From: Bacillus sp. 7884-1
GTDB taxonomy: Bacteria; Bacillota; Bacilli; Bacillales; Cytobacillaceae
Direction of reading: 5' to 3'
Assembly (NCBI RefSeq): GCF_002272245.1
Contig: NZ_NPDD01000208.1
Span: 1 to 54,297 of the forward strand
Length of the DNA: 54,297 nt
Position numbers and translations under genes: made by a program. Of the stretch, positions 34,790 through 43,121 are shown one piece after another. The notes beneath the pieces are model-generated. The model had not been told where the DNA came from. It saw only the letters and a program-made list of their open reading frames with translations, and did no database searches. Positions within the stretch are counted from its first letter, which is position 1, and the number at the start of each line of letters is the position of its first letter.

Positions 34790-37390
34790 CTATAATCGTG
34801 GATCGATGGGTTCTGCCTCCAAAGCCAGTATTCCTAACACACATTCATGAACACGTTCCAATGACTCTCTCTTTACAAATCGATTAACCGCCTCGACCCC
34901 GAGGGAAAATTCCTTTAAAGCATTACGCTGTTTCTTACCTACATTGCGTTTCTTTAATCGAGATAAATTTTCAGGAAGCAGATAATCAATTCCATAGATG
35001 ATATGCAAATACTTGCGGCCCCTCACTTTTATCGCTGGCTGCAGTAGTTTTCCTTTATGGCGTGTAATATACGATTCGGGTTTAACAACAAATCCTTCAT
35101 TTCCATCCTCGGTCATTTCCTCCCACCATTTAATGGCCTCTTTCATAGTTGCTTCATCGTTTACAACCCGGTATTCTGTTTCCAAAAACAAACCAGAAAT
35201 CCCGCTAAATTCTTTATTTTTCTCCATATGCCAAGTGTGTGGCTTGTCAAAGAATGTTTCCGAGCTGTGAGCCAGCGTGTGAAAAGGTGCGATTTGAATT
35301 CCTTCCAGACCATTTGTTTCCCAGCAGTATTTCTGATAAACTCCATTAAAGACTTTAGCATTTTCTATCCCAAAATCCACTTCCTGAACCCAGTTCAGCA
35401 CATCTTTGCCACTGGCAATTGCCTTTTGAAGTGAATCTTTCAACTTTGTGCGGTCAAGTAATGCCATTTCCCCAACATGCGCATATTGGTTTAAAACCAA
35501 ATCCTTCGCCTTTAAATTCCACGGCAGAATCTCAGCATCGAGGATCACAAACTCTGTGTTGTGCCTTTCAAAATAACCATTTTTCACTAAATCCTCATTT
35601 AAGCTGCTGATTACTTGTTCTTGCAATTCTTTTTGAAAAAACGCTCTTCCTGTCCGGGAATAAATGGTGCCTAATGTTTCCCTGCCTATATACTCTTTGG
35701 CAATTTCTTTATTTTTAAATAAAACCAAAATGCCTCTGCTTCCCATATGTTTCTTCTTCACGACCAAGGTTTCAACGCCATTGGCTTGATAATATTCAAA
35801 TGCCTCCATTGGGTGCTCTAGGTACCCTTCTAAACGGGAAGGTTTTGGCGTCGGACTCATCGTTGGTGGAAGATAGACGATATCCTCAAGTGGCAGAGTG
35901 TAATGAGATACATCATCCAAAGCGGGTTTCACGCCATCGTCATAAATCATGATCTCGCCGTAATGTTCCGTTAACACGGAATAACCTTCTAGGAATTTCA
36001 TAATATTCGGAGGAGCCAGCCTTTTGAGTTCCCATTCCTTCAATGGATTGTCGGGTACATTCGCATAGTCCTGTTTCGCCTTGACCGAAACAAATTGTCT
36101 TTCTGGATAACGATAAGCGGTTAAACTTCCTCCAAACACAACACCTTGGTCAATGTTTAGTGTGTTGTTAACCAGTAAGGGCTGTGGCTTTGGATCGTGT
36201 CCCCAAAGAATGAGTTCACTAGATTTATGAGAAATGGACCAATCTTTTCGAATCGGCTTTCCGTGTTCATCCAGCCCTTCACTATCACCATACCTGCAAA
36301 AATCAGAAATACGTGCTGTCTGTTTTCCGATATAGTGATCTTTTATGCCTGCATGAGCGGCTACAACTGCGTTAACCCCATTTTTTCGAACAATATAATG
36401 GGATTTTGCTTCTAAAAGTAACTCTTTTACCTGCCCCTTTAACTTTTCTGCTGCTTCACTGCCATTTTTACGTTCATATTCCTCAAATTCAGCGGCAACA
36501 TTTTCATCACCATGAGCCATCGTTACATTTTTACCATCGAGCCAGCGGGCAATTTTCCAGCCGTGGTTGCTGTCAATCATATAGGCATGTCCGACTTCTA
36601 CATGCTTTTGAAAAAATTGCAGTGTTTCAATTGATTTAGGTCCCCTGCTCAGCACATCACCAAGTGAAAGAATTTTCCTTCCTTCTGGATGGATGTAATA
36701 TCCTTCGTCGTTTTCTTGATACCCAAGCTTCAATAGCATTTCAATAAATTCATCAAAGCAGCCATGAATATCACCGATAAAATCAATTCCGTATCCTACA
36801 TCGATATAAAGCGGGTTTTCAAGACGGTTTATGTTAAGTACTTGAAGTTCGTCTTCGCCAAGCATATAGACACGAAGATATGGTTTCTTTTTAATAAACC
36901 TAAGCACATTTTTAAAATGTTGATACTGCTGCTTGATTCGGTTTCTTCCCCGAGGGAAAGCCCGTTCACTATCTCGTCTTAGTAATTCCGTTTCTGATAT
37001 ATTCAAGACCATCGCGATAACAGGTACGTGATATTTCTTGCCCATTTGCAGGTATTTGTCATGCTCTTCCTCGCGTAAATGGGTGGCATCGATGAACGTT
37101 AATTTATTGAGTTTGCAGCGTTTTGCAATGATATAATCCATGGCGTCAAACGCTGCTCCAGATATTTGCTGATATTCGTTAAACAGTGCGTCACTTTCGT
37201 CTTTCGGACGCCCGTTCCAGCTAATAAATTCAATATCACTGACAAGTACTCGGAATTGATCGGAACTGACCACTTCAGAAGCAAGAATTTGTTCTTCTTG
37301 TATTAATTGATTTAATAAGGTTGTTTTTCCGGTATTAGAGGGTCCGACAAGCAGGACGATTCCTCCGTGCGGTAAATGGATCGTTGTCAT
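34790..37390 (-). CDS. pnkp: Polynucleotide kinase-phosphatase-ligase (Pnkp) of bacterial RNA repair
   Basis: An 866-residue RNA end-healing and sealing enzyme. The kinase (1 to about 170) has Walker A GPSNTGKT (16-23). The metallophosphatase has GDIHG (Asp207, His209), GDVLSRGP (Asp245), NH (275-276), AAHAG (His346) and GHD (His398), so all metal ligands are present. The usual DRGP Asp is Ser248 and the GNHD Asp is Gly277. The C-terminal adenylyltransferase carries KKKHMGSR with Lys547 as nucleophile, FLETEYR, EGFVVKP and AIKVRGRKY. Start ATG 37390 overlaps the hen1 stop (TAATG), with GGAGGAGGGG before it. It acts with Hen1 to repair tRNAs cut by ribotoxins. A frame extension upstream to 37534 overlaps hen1 and is not real. 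Confidence 0.95.
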   Translation of the reverse strand: MTTIHLPHGGIVLLVGPSNTGKTTLLNQLIQEEQILASEVVSSDQFRVLVSDIEFISWNGRPKDESDALFNEYQQISGAAFDAMDYIIAKRCKLNKLTFIDATHLREEEHDKYLQMGKKYHVPVIAMVLNISETELLRRDSERAFPRGRNRIKQQYQHFKNVLRFIKKKPYLRVYMLGEDELQVLNINRLENPLYIDVGYGIDFIGDIHGCFDEFIEMLLKLGYQENDEGYYIHPEGRKILSLGDVLSRGPKSIETLQFFQKHVEVGHAYMIDSNHGWKIARWLDGKNVTMAHGDENVAAEFEEYERKNGSEAAEKLKGQVKELLLEAKSHYIVRKNGVNAVVAAHAGIKDHYIGKQTARISDFCRYGDSEGLDEHGKPIRKDWSISHKSSELILWGHDPKPQPLLVNNTLNIDQGVVFGGSLTAYRYPERQFVSVKAKQDYANVPDNPLKEWELKRLAPPNIMKFLEGYSVLTEHYGEIMIYDDGVKPALDDVSHYTLPLEDIVYLPPTMSPTPKPSRLEGYLEHPMEAFEYYQANGVETLVVKKKHMGSRGILVLFKNKEIAKEYIGRETLGTIYSRTGRAFFQKELQEQVISSLNEDLVKNGYFERHNTEFVILDAEILPWNLKAKDLVLNQYAHVGEMALLDRTKLKDSLQKAIASGKDVLNWVQEVDFGIENAKVFNGVYQKYCWETNGLEGIQIAPFHTLAHSSETFFDKPHTWHMEKNKEFSGISGLFLETEYRVVNDEATMKEAIKWWEEMTEDGNEGFVVKPESYITRHKGKLLQPAIKVRGRKYLHIIYGIDYLLPENLSRLKKRNVGKKQRNALKEFSLGVEAVNRFVKRESLERVHECVLGILALEAEPIDPRL

Positions 37391-38733
37391 TACCCCTCCT
37401 CCCTTCTGAATATGGCCATTTGCGTTGGATGACCATATGTTGGATGCTCTTCGCCAATCCCTTGTATGATGACCTGATAGGGATAGTTTTGGGTCCATGC
37501 TTCGACATTTTGAGTAAATTGTTTTCTTGTCCATTCAAAACGGTGATCATCATGACGCATTTCATCATCCATTTCATAAAGAACGTTATATTCCTGGTTT
37601 GGTGTTGTCACAATTAATGTCTTCGGACGGTAATCATTTAAGATGGTATCAAATATTTTAGGAAGCCTGCCCTCATCAATATGTTCAATGACTTCACATA
37701 AAACGATAACATCTTTATTTTGCAATCGGCTATCAAAATAATATAGTGACCCCGGTAAAGACTTCGCTTCAATATACCCTTTTTTGACATTCACCTGCTC
37801 AAAGCGCTCGATGGCCCGTATTCGAGATTTGTTCGAAGGCTCAATCGACAGAATCTCTTTAACACCTTCTAAAAAGCCCAATTGTACCGAGAGTCTTCCT
37901 TCTCCCGCACCAAGGTCTACTATCGATTCCTTGTGTGGCAGAGAACGAATAAAGTTTAGGATTGCTTCATAACGAAGGTCATTCAAGCGAACCCTCGGAC
38001 TGTCATCCTGGCTGCGATTTTGTTGTTTCTTTTCATAGAATTTAGATTGAGATATTAACGCATTAAAGCGGAGTGCCCTTTTTACAATCATTTGCTTTAA
38101 AGGATGGTCTTCCAACCAGCCTTCTCCGTAACGATCCAGCTTTTCAACCTCTCTTTCATCTAAAAAATAATGCTTGTAATTATCGATGACCGGAATAAGA
38201 ATGGAAACATGCTTTAAAGCATTTTGAACAGTTTGATTGCCGGATATCGTTACAAATCGTGCAGAGCTTTTTTTTCGAATGGTACTATCTCCACGCTCAA
38301 TTTCCACTCTGTAGCCAATGGGTTCAAATAACAGGGCAATCTCCTGATCCCTCAAATCGGTGGCAACCGGTCCAAATGCGAGCGTTAATTCAAAAGGATG
38401 GTCCACCCATTGCAAATACGCTTCATCAGGTTTCCCATTTAAAGCGGTACCTAACGCCTTACGGATGGTAGTGATAAATAAGCTACTGACAGCAAACTCG
38501 CGATCATTTATGTAATGGGTAATATCAAATAAATCGGATGAGTTTCGCACTAAATCTATCGGGTCAGGCTTTACATAGATAACAAATTGCACTTCTTCTT
38601 TTGTGAAAATAGGATATACAAGGCGAACCTTGAAGCCTTTCTCATTACGTTCATACGGATTATTAGGGTTTTTCGCGATTAAGTACGAGACCATATCCGC
38701 ACCAGGTCCTCTTACGTTTAATGATAGCTGCAT
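37390..38733 (-). CDS. hen1: 3'-terminal RNA ribose 2'-O-methyltransferase Hen1
   Basis: A 447-residue methyltransferase that marks the 3' end at an RNA break before Pnkp seals it, making the repaired site immune to the same ribotoxin. The N-terminal half (to about 230) is the bacterial Hen1 domain that activates the Pnkp ligase. The C-terminal half has the SAM motif IVDLGAGEGRLS, the metal-binding CEVIEHID (Glu, Glu, His) and the further His in DDHRFEW. It is coupled to pnkp by a one-base overlap. ATG 38733 is preferred over a GTG three codons upstream because GTGAAG lies at suitable distance. Together they form the classical Hen1-Pnkp cassette. Confidence 0.95.
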   Translation of the reverse strand: MQLSLNVRGPGADMVSYLIAKNPNNPYERNEKGFKVRLVYPIFTKEEVQFVIYVKPDPIDLVRNSSDLFDITHYINDREFAVSSLFITTIRKALGTALNGKPDEAYLQWVDHPFELTLAFGPVATDLRDQEIALLFEPIGYRVEIERGDSTIRKKSSARFVTISGNQTVQNALKHVSILIPVIDNYKHYFLDEREVEKLDRYGEGWLEDHPLKQMIVKRALRFNALISQSKFYEKKQQNRSQDDSPRVRLNDLRYEAILNFIRSLPHKESIVDLGAGEGRLSVQLGFLEGVKEILSIEPSNKSRIRAIERFEQVNVKKGYIEAKSLPGSLYYFDSRLQNKDVIVLCEVIEHIDEGRLPKIFDTILNDYRPKTLIVTTPNQEYNVLYEMDDEMRHDDHRFEWTRKQFTQNVEAWTQNYPYQVIIQGIGEEHPTYGHPTQMAIFRREEG

Positions 38734-38823
38734 ACTATGCACTTCACTTTCTTCTGAAGTATTTTTCCATTACTATTATGATTACATAAAAATGGATATT
38801 TTAGAAATAAATGTTGATAAAAT

Positions 38824-38922
38824 TTAAAAGGACGTAACGGAATTCGTTACGTCCTCTCTTGAAAATAATAATTCTGGGCTTTGTAAATCGGTGGAATGAC
38901 CATAACAACTATCAATTTTCAT
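38824..38922 (-). CDS. Possible 32-residue small protein or dispersed repeat
   Basis: A short frame starting at ATG 38922, 8 bases after a GGAG site, encodes MKIDSCYGHSTDLQSPELLF and 12 further residues ending NSVTSF. Its last codons and stop are formed by the terminator hairpin and T tract. It begins 26 bases after the stop of the F1-beta-like gene. It could be a real small partner gene, or part of a repeated intergenic element that includes the terminator. I cannot decide. Confidence 0.3.
   Translation of the reverse strand: MKIDSCYGHSTDLQSPELLFSREDVTNSVTSF
38829..38855 (-). terminator. Terminator of the HTH/F1-beta-like gene
   Basis: A perfect 11-bp stem AGGACGTAACG/CGTTACGTCCT with a 5-base loop is followed by TTTTAAATTTT on the minus strand. 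It separates this gene from hen1. Confidence 0.9.
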
Positions 38923-38948
38923 TTCGGTCACTCCAGCACACATATCAA

Positions 38949-39992
38949 TTAAATCGTTCCAATAAAATTCAAGGAAGCAGTATCCTTTGAATCCACGACA
39001 CCATCTAAAATTTTCTTAACGTCACTCAATGTATCCTTCAAACTAACTTCTTCTCCTAAGATTCCTGTAAAGGCTTCTGCAACATAGAAAGGCTGTGTCA
39101 AATAGGCTTCTAAACGTTCTCCCCGATGGTAGGTTTCTATTTCTGATGCTGGTATCCCGTTAATACCTTTTACATTTACAAGCGAACGTAATTCTCGATA
39201 ACGTCGTAATAGTTTTTGGGCTTTTTGTTGGATAGTTAGGTGGTTTTGGTCTAGGTGTGCACCTTCTAATACAGAAGATGTAGAGTAGATTGGATTTACC
39301 GCTGGGTAACGATGTCTTGCTGCTAAGTCCATATCAAACTGCCAAAGTGTTTCAAGCGGTCCATATGGCAGGTCCTCATCCACTGATGCTCCCTTTAAAT
39401 CGAGTAAAAAGGTGGTAACAGTCTTGATATCGACATCCTGTAATTTTTCCTGAAGCTCAAAGATTTCCCCTGTTAATACATGCGAACGGTCTGCAACGAA
39501 AATGATTTCTTTATTTTTACCAACTACGGTCATTTCTGCTAAGGCCTTTTCAATACTTTCAACGACAATTTCTGTATCATCTAAGATTTCCGCTAACTCT
39601 GGATGATCGTTTTCTGGTTTCAATAAAACTGTTGCATAACCTTCTCTCTTAAAACGATAAAATAACTCTGCTAAAACAACCAACTGACCCATTCCTGGAC
39701 GAGCAACAAGTCCAATGGTTCCCCCCTTAACGATTGGTGCAAACAGATCTAATGTTTTTATTTTTGTCTCAATCATCTCTACATTCTCCCCTCTTAAAAT
39801 CAATTCATCTAGACTACATTGTGCTAATTCAGCTAAAGCTACAATCGTGCGAACTTCGGAGCGTCCTACTGGAATTTTCCCGGTACATAAATTCGATACA
39901 GTTGCCGGCCTTAAGCCTACCTCACGTGCTGCACTTGTAAGGTTAGGAACCCTCCTTCGCAATAATGGAACATTTAGTCTTATATTTTCCAT
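38949..39992 (-). CDS. XRE-like DNA-binding domain fused to an inactive F1-ATPase beta-like domain
   Basis: A 347-residue protein of unusual make-up. Residues 17-66 form an XRE-like helix-turn-helix (NLTSAAREVGLRPATVSNLC...). From about 75 on it follows F1-ATPase beta: KTLDLFAPIVKGGTIGL, then the P-loop position, YPAVNPIYSTSSVL, the helical AQKLLRRYRELRSLVNVKG, and the C-terminal LEAYLTQPFYVAEAFTG. The P-loop GGAGVGKT reads ARPGMGQL: the essential Lys is Gln103 and the Thr is Leu104. The Walker B region (IIFVADRSH) also deviates, and much of the beta middle is shortened. So it is probably a DNA-binding regulator using a dead rotary-ATPase fold for ligand binding or oligomerisation. ATG 39992 follows AAGGAGGT perfectly. 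Confidence 0.75.
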   Translation of the reverse strand: MENIRLNVPLLRRRVPNLTSAAREVGLRPATVSNLCTGKIPVGRSEVRTIVALAELAQCSLDELILRGENVEMIETKIKTLDLFAPIVKGGTIGLVARPGMGQLVVLAELFYRFKREGYATVLLKPENDHPELAEILDDTEIVVESIEKALAEMTVVGKNKEIIFVADRSHVLTGEIFELQEKLQDVDIKTVTTFLLDLKGASVDEDLPYGPLETLWQFDMDLAARHRYPAVNPIYSTSSVLEGAHLDQNHLTIQQKAQKLLRRYRELRSLVNVKGINGIPASEIETYHRGERLEAYLTQPFYVAEAFTGILGEEVSLKDTLSDVKKILDGVVDSKDTASLNFIGTI

Positions 39993-40001
39993 TATTTTCA
40001 C

Positions 40002-40070
40002 CTCCTTACTTTATATAGTAATTTAACTTACCCTAAAACGCAATAATAAATTACTCTATAACGTAATTAT
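40002..40070 (-). promoter_or_regulatory. Promoter and GTAATT dyads before the HTH/F1-beta-like gene
   Basis: On the minus strand TTGCGT and TACTAT are 17 bases apart. GTAATT half-sites in both orientations flank them: GTAATTT near 40018, AAATTAC near 40044 and GTAATTA near 40059, forming AATTAC-N8-GTAATT. These are candidate operators for autoregulation by the encoded HTH protein. Confidence 0.4.
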
Positions 40071-40085
40071 TTTTCTCTCAGACGT

Positions 40086-40129
40086 AAAAAAAAAAAAAAA
40101 AAACGATATGATTGAAGAATCATATCGTT
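40086..40129 (-). terminator. Terminator with T18 tract after the helicase gene
   Basis: A perfect 12-bp stem (40102-40113 with 40118-40129) and GAAG loop precedes eighteen T on the minus strand (A run 40086-40103). The helicase stop codon lies in the stem. Confidence 0.9.
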
Positions 40130-42704
40130 AAAAATCCTCTGCATATCGAGTTCTTCTATATTTAGCACTATGGCAGGCATCACAGGTTGGAAACGAGTAA
40201 TCCCAAGCAAGGTTCTTGCCACAGTTTTTGCATTTTTTCACGAATTTTTTAATATCTGTTTTTAATTTATCTTGAACCTTGTCACTCATTTCCTCACGAA
40301 GCCGCTCCCAATAAATCGCCTCTGTCCGCTCTCCTAACCGATACAAAAAGAGCAAATGCAAACCAAGCGCCTTATAAGCTAACTCGAGATCCTCCAAGCT
40401 TCGCTCCTTATATGGCGGTTCCGGAAGAGGAGTACCTTGAATTATTGCATACATCGTATCTTCCCATTGTCTGGTTAAAGCCTGCTCATTTTTCGAAAAA
40501 GGCAGATGTAAAAACCCATATAAGTCCATCAAAGGCAAGCGTGCTTCAATTTCTGTCCCGGCAATCAGGTTGTAAAGTGACCGTTCCTCGGCTAATGAAG
40601 CTTTCTTCGTTCCTGGCGGGCTGTTAAATTTCCCCCACAGCTCAAAGAATGTTCCTAAATCTCGGTAATATCGCTGGAACCGCTCAAACACCGAGTTAGT
40701 TGGAGCAATCGCAAAGGTATGAACAGGCTCATCCTCTTGAATAAGTAATTTCTTCATCAGCCTGATGTCTTTCGTGAAGGCAACCTTCCCGACATCATAA
40801 ATTCCTTTTCTACCTGCACGTCCGGCAATTTGCTTCACTTCCTGAGAGGTTAACAGTCGTCTTCTCGTACCATCAAATTTCTCATTTTCCAAAAACACAA
40901 TCCGGCGAATCGGTAAATTTAAGCCCATCCCAATTGCATCGGTTGCTACAATTACCTTTGTTTTGCCGCTGTTAAATTGCTCAATTTGTTTTTTCCTAGT
41001 TTCTGGCGGCATGCTGCCGTAAATCATACTGACAGTATGGCCGTCACTTTGGAGCCGAGAAGCTGTTTCAAGCACCCGTCTTCTTGAAAAACAAATCAAC
41101 GCATCCCCTTTTTTTACATGTTTAATATGGAATTCCTTTGTCTCCACTTCAAGAGGGGTATCACGGCTATATTCATGGATGACAATATCCGATTCTCCTA
41201 ACAGCTGCAAAAGCATCGGTTTCGAGTTTCTGCTCCCGATAATATGTACTTCTCTTGCATTTGCTTTGGTTATCGCCTTATACCATGAAAAGCCGCGATC
41301 CTTGTCTGTAATCATTTGTGCTTCATCGATAACGATGACATCATAGTTTTCTTTTTCATGAAACATCTCTACCGTACATGAAAAATGATTCGCGCCCGGA
41401 ACGATTTTTTCTTCCTCGCCTGTTTTTAATGAGCAGGGTGTTCCTTCAGCATTTAACTTATCATAAACCTCCAGCGCTAATAGCCTAAGTGGAGCAAGAT
41501 ATAAGCCGCTAGTTGCTTCCTTCATTTGCTCAAGGGCATGGTATGTCTTCCCGGTATTTGTTTCCCCAATATGAAGGATATAACGAACACGTCTTCCAAA
41601 CGATGGATTGTATTCCTCACCAAAAATATCCTCCATCATTCGTTCTTCTTCTTCTCTTTTTCGTTGTAATTCTGCCTCTTCCTCCGCTTTCTTACGTTCT
41701 CTTTCAGCAAAGTCCTTTTCAAAAATTTGCTGATGAACGGAAAGGTCAAATGGTATATCAACAATCTTCAAAAGATCAGAAAGGTATTCGTCTTGTAAAT
41801 CTTCAATAAAATAGTCTTCTACTTCATTAAGAAGCTGTTTCAAACTACCCTTAATGAAAGAGGGAGTAAGTTTTTCACCAAATGTTTCTTGAAACTGTTC
41901 CTTTATTTCAACTGGAAGATTCTCCAGAACCCTTTCCGGAATCAGTTCTGACAAATAATCTGAAATTAAGCTTTCGTAAACAAAAAAATAGGTTTGATAT
42001 TCATACAAACTTCTTCCCCAATTTACCGTTTTATGAATATCCCCTGTCAATTCCTCAAAAAACTTTGCGACCGTTGTGTAGGATTCGGGGTTAAAATGAC
42101 CCTCATCCTCTAGTTTCTCTTCCAGCGCAAAGGTATCAACATTTTTAAATTTCACATTGTTCTTGATGTCTGCTGCTAATTGTTTGGCTGTAAAATGCCG
42201 AACATAAAGATAAACTTGAGCATAATCCTTTTCAAGCATATCACCCGCAGTCTCTTCTATCATTGCTCGAATATGATGTCGCACTTCCTCAAGACGAGTG
42301 ACTTCTTGTCTTTTTATAAAATCAGTTTTTGCTTGTTGATATCTTTGTTCCCATTCTTCTTCTTTATCTGCAAAGGTTTCCTTCGTCCATTCCAACACAC
42401 GAAAGGGCTGATACTCTCTCATCTCATCCCGAAAAAGTTTATTAATTAGCTTGCGGTCCACTCCTTGAACCTCAAACCCTTTTTCCCATAAAAACTCTTT
42501 TTTCTCATTCTTTGGGACATCATTAGTGACCTTATTTAACCAGACATTGACCCAAATCTGCTCCAGATAATGCCCACGATCGGTTAAATATTGGCTAAAA
42601 GAAGGCAGACTGTCTTTTGTCTCTAAGTAATAGTTCATATCCTCCATTACTTTATTCTTCGTATGTTCAATCGCTTGAGGGTAAATGGCGGTTAATTTAC
42701 TCAA
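40128..42704 (-). CDS. Suv3-like RNA helicase with N-terminal extension and zinc knuckle
   Basis: An 858-residue SF2 helicase resembling the Suv3/SUPV3L1 group. The first 330 residues are an extension I do not recognise, followed by a charged coiled coil (about 328-358). The helicase core has Walker A GETNTGKT (380-387), LAPLRLLALEVYDKL, the DEAQ box (460-463), ATDAIGMGLNL and QIAGRAGRKG. A Suv3-type C-terminal region follows, ending in a four-cysteine zinc site, CKNCGKNL...CDAC. It probably unwinds structured or double-stranded RNA for a nuclease. It is transcribed alone, immediately upstream of the HTH/F1-beta-like gene with a strong terminator between. DNA substrates cannot be excluded. 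Confidence 0.83.
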   Translation of the reverse strand: MSKLTAIYPQAIEHTKNKVMEDMNYYLETKDSLPSFSQYLTDRGHYLEQIWVNVWLNKVTNDVPKNEKKEFLWEKGFEVQGVDRKLINKLFRDEMREYQPFRVLEWTKETFADKEEEWEQRYQQAKTDFIKRQEVTRLEEVRHHIRAMIEETAGDMLEKDYAQVYLYVRHFTAKQLAADIKNNVKFKNVDTFALEEKLEDEGHFNPESYTTVAKFFEELTGDIHKTVNWGRSLYEYQTYFFVYESLISDYLSELIPERVLENLPVEIKEQFQETFGEKLTPSFIKGSLKQLLNEVEDYFIEDLQDEYLSDLLKIVDIPFDLSVHQQIFEKDFAERERKKAEEEAELQRKREEEERMMEDIFGEEYNPSFGRRVRYILHIGETNTGKTYHALEQMKEATSGLYLAPLRLLALEVYDKLNAEGTPCSLKTGEEEKIVPGANHFSCTVEMFHEKENYDVIVIDEAQMITDKDRGFSWYKAITKANAREVHIIGSRNSKPMLLQLLGESDIVIHEYSRDTPLEVETKEFHIKHVKKGDALICFSRRRVLETASRLQSDGHTVSMIYGSMPPETRKKQIEQFNSGKTKVIVATDAIGMGLNLPIRRIVFLENEKFDGTRRRLLTSQEVKQIAGRAGRKGIYDVGKVAFTKDIRLMKKLLIQEDEPVHTFAIAPTNSVFERFQRYYRDLGTFFELWGKFNSPPGTKKASLAEERSLYNLIAGTEIEARLPLMDLYGFLHLPFSKNEQALTRQWEDTMYAIIQGTPLPEPPYKERSLEDLELAYKALGLHLLFLYRLGERTEAIYWERLREEMSDKVQDKLKTDIKKFVKKCKNCGKNLAWDYSFPTCDACHSAKYRRTRYAEDF

Positions 42705-42753
42705 ATTATCCCTCCTTATCTTATTTTTGGTAATTTTATTATATCAAAAAACA

Positions 42754-42779
42754 AGAAACCGAATAAATATTCGGTTTCT
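42754..42779 (-). terminator. Terminator of the YbxH-like gene
   Basis: A perfect 11-bp stem AGAAACCGAAT/ATTCGGTTTCT with a 4-base loop, followed by TTGTTTTTT on the minus strand. Confidence 0.85.
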
Positions 42780-42969
42780 AAATTTGACGGGTGTTGCAGT
42801 ATTGATCCACTAAGTCCTCTATTTGATCAAGTTCAGGAAAATCCCCTGAAAACTGAAATTTGATTTCTTCAATGAATCGATCCTTGTTATAGACATGAAT
42901 CGCCCCATTTTGGTGGCTGACACTGTATTCAGGTACAAAGCGAAATCCGTTTCGTTCAATGGCTCCCAT
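42778..42969 (-). CDS. YbxH-like DUF5370 small protein
   Basis: A 63-residue protein close in pattern to Bacillus YbxH (DUF5370): MGAIERNGFRFVPEYSVSHQ, then GAIHVYNKDRFIEEIKFQF and a C-terminal helix with DLVDQYC. Function unknown. The ATG at 42969 follows AAAGGA by 9 bases; the three-codon-longer frame is unlikely. The gene has its own terminator. Confidence 0.75.
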   Translation of the reverse strand: MGAIERNGFRFVPEYSVSHQNGAIHVYNKDRFIEEIKFQFSGDFPELDQIEDLVDQYCNTRQI

Positions 42970-43121
42970 GATAATCAATCCTTTTTTGAGTTTTTTTTAG
43001 TATTTACTATTATCCAGTCGTTAATCTCCAAATAAAGGCACCCAAACATATTCAGTACTAATAGAAAATTTTTAGTCATATTCTTATAGGAAAAATGCAA
43101 TTAGAAGGGGTGAAAAGTTAG

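Noticed and set aside
34790..37534. Longer pnkp start at 37534
   Set aside because: The extra 48 codons overlap hen1 and have no ribosome site; ATG 37390 has GGAGGAGGGG and is coupled to the hen1 stop.
38949..39992. Genuine ATP synthase beta subunit gene
   Set aside because: It lacks the P-loop Lys and much of the beta subunit, has an HTH in front, and no other atp genes are nearby.
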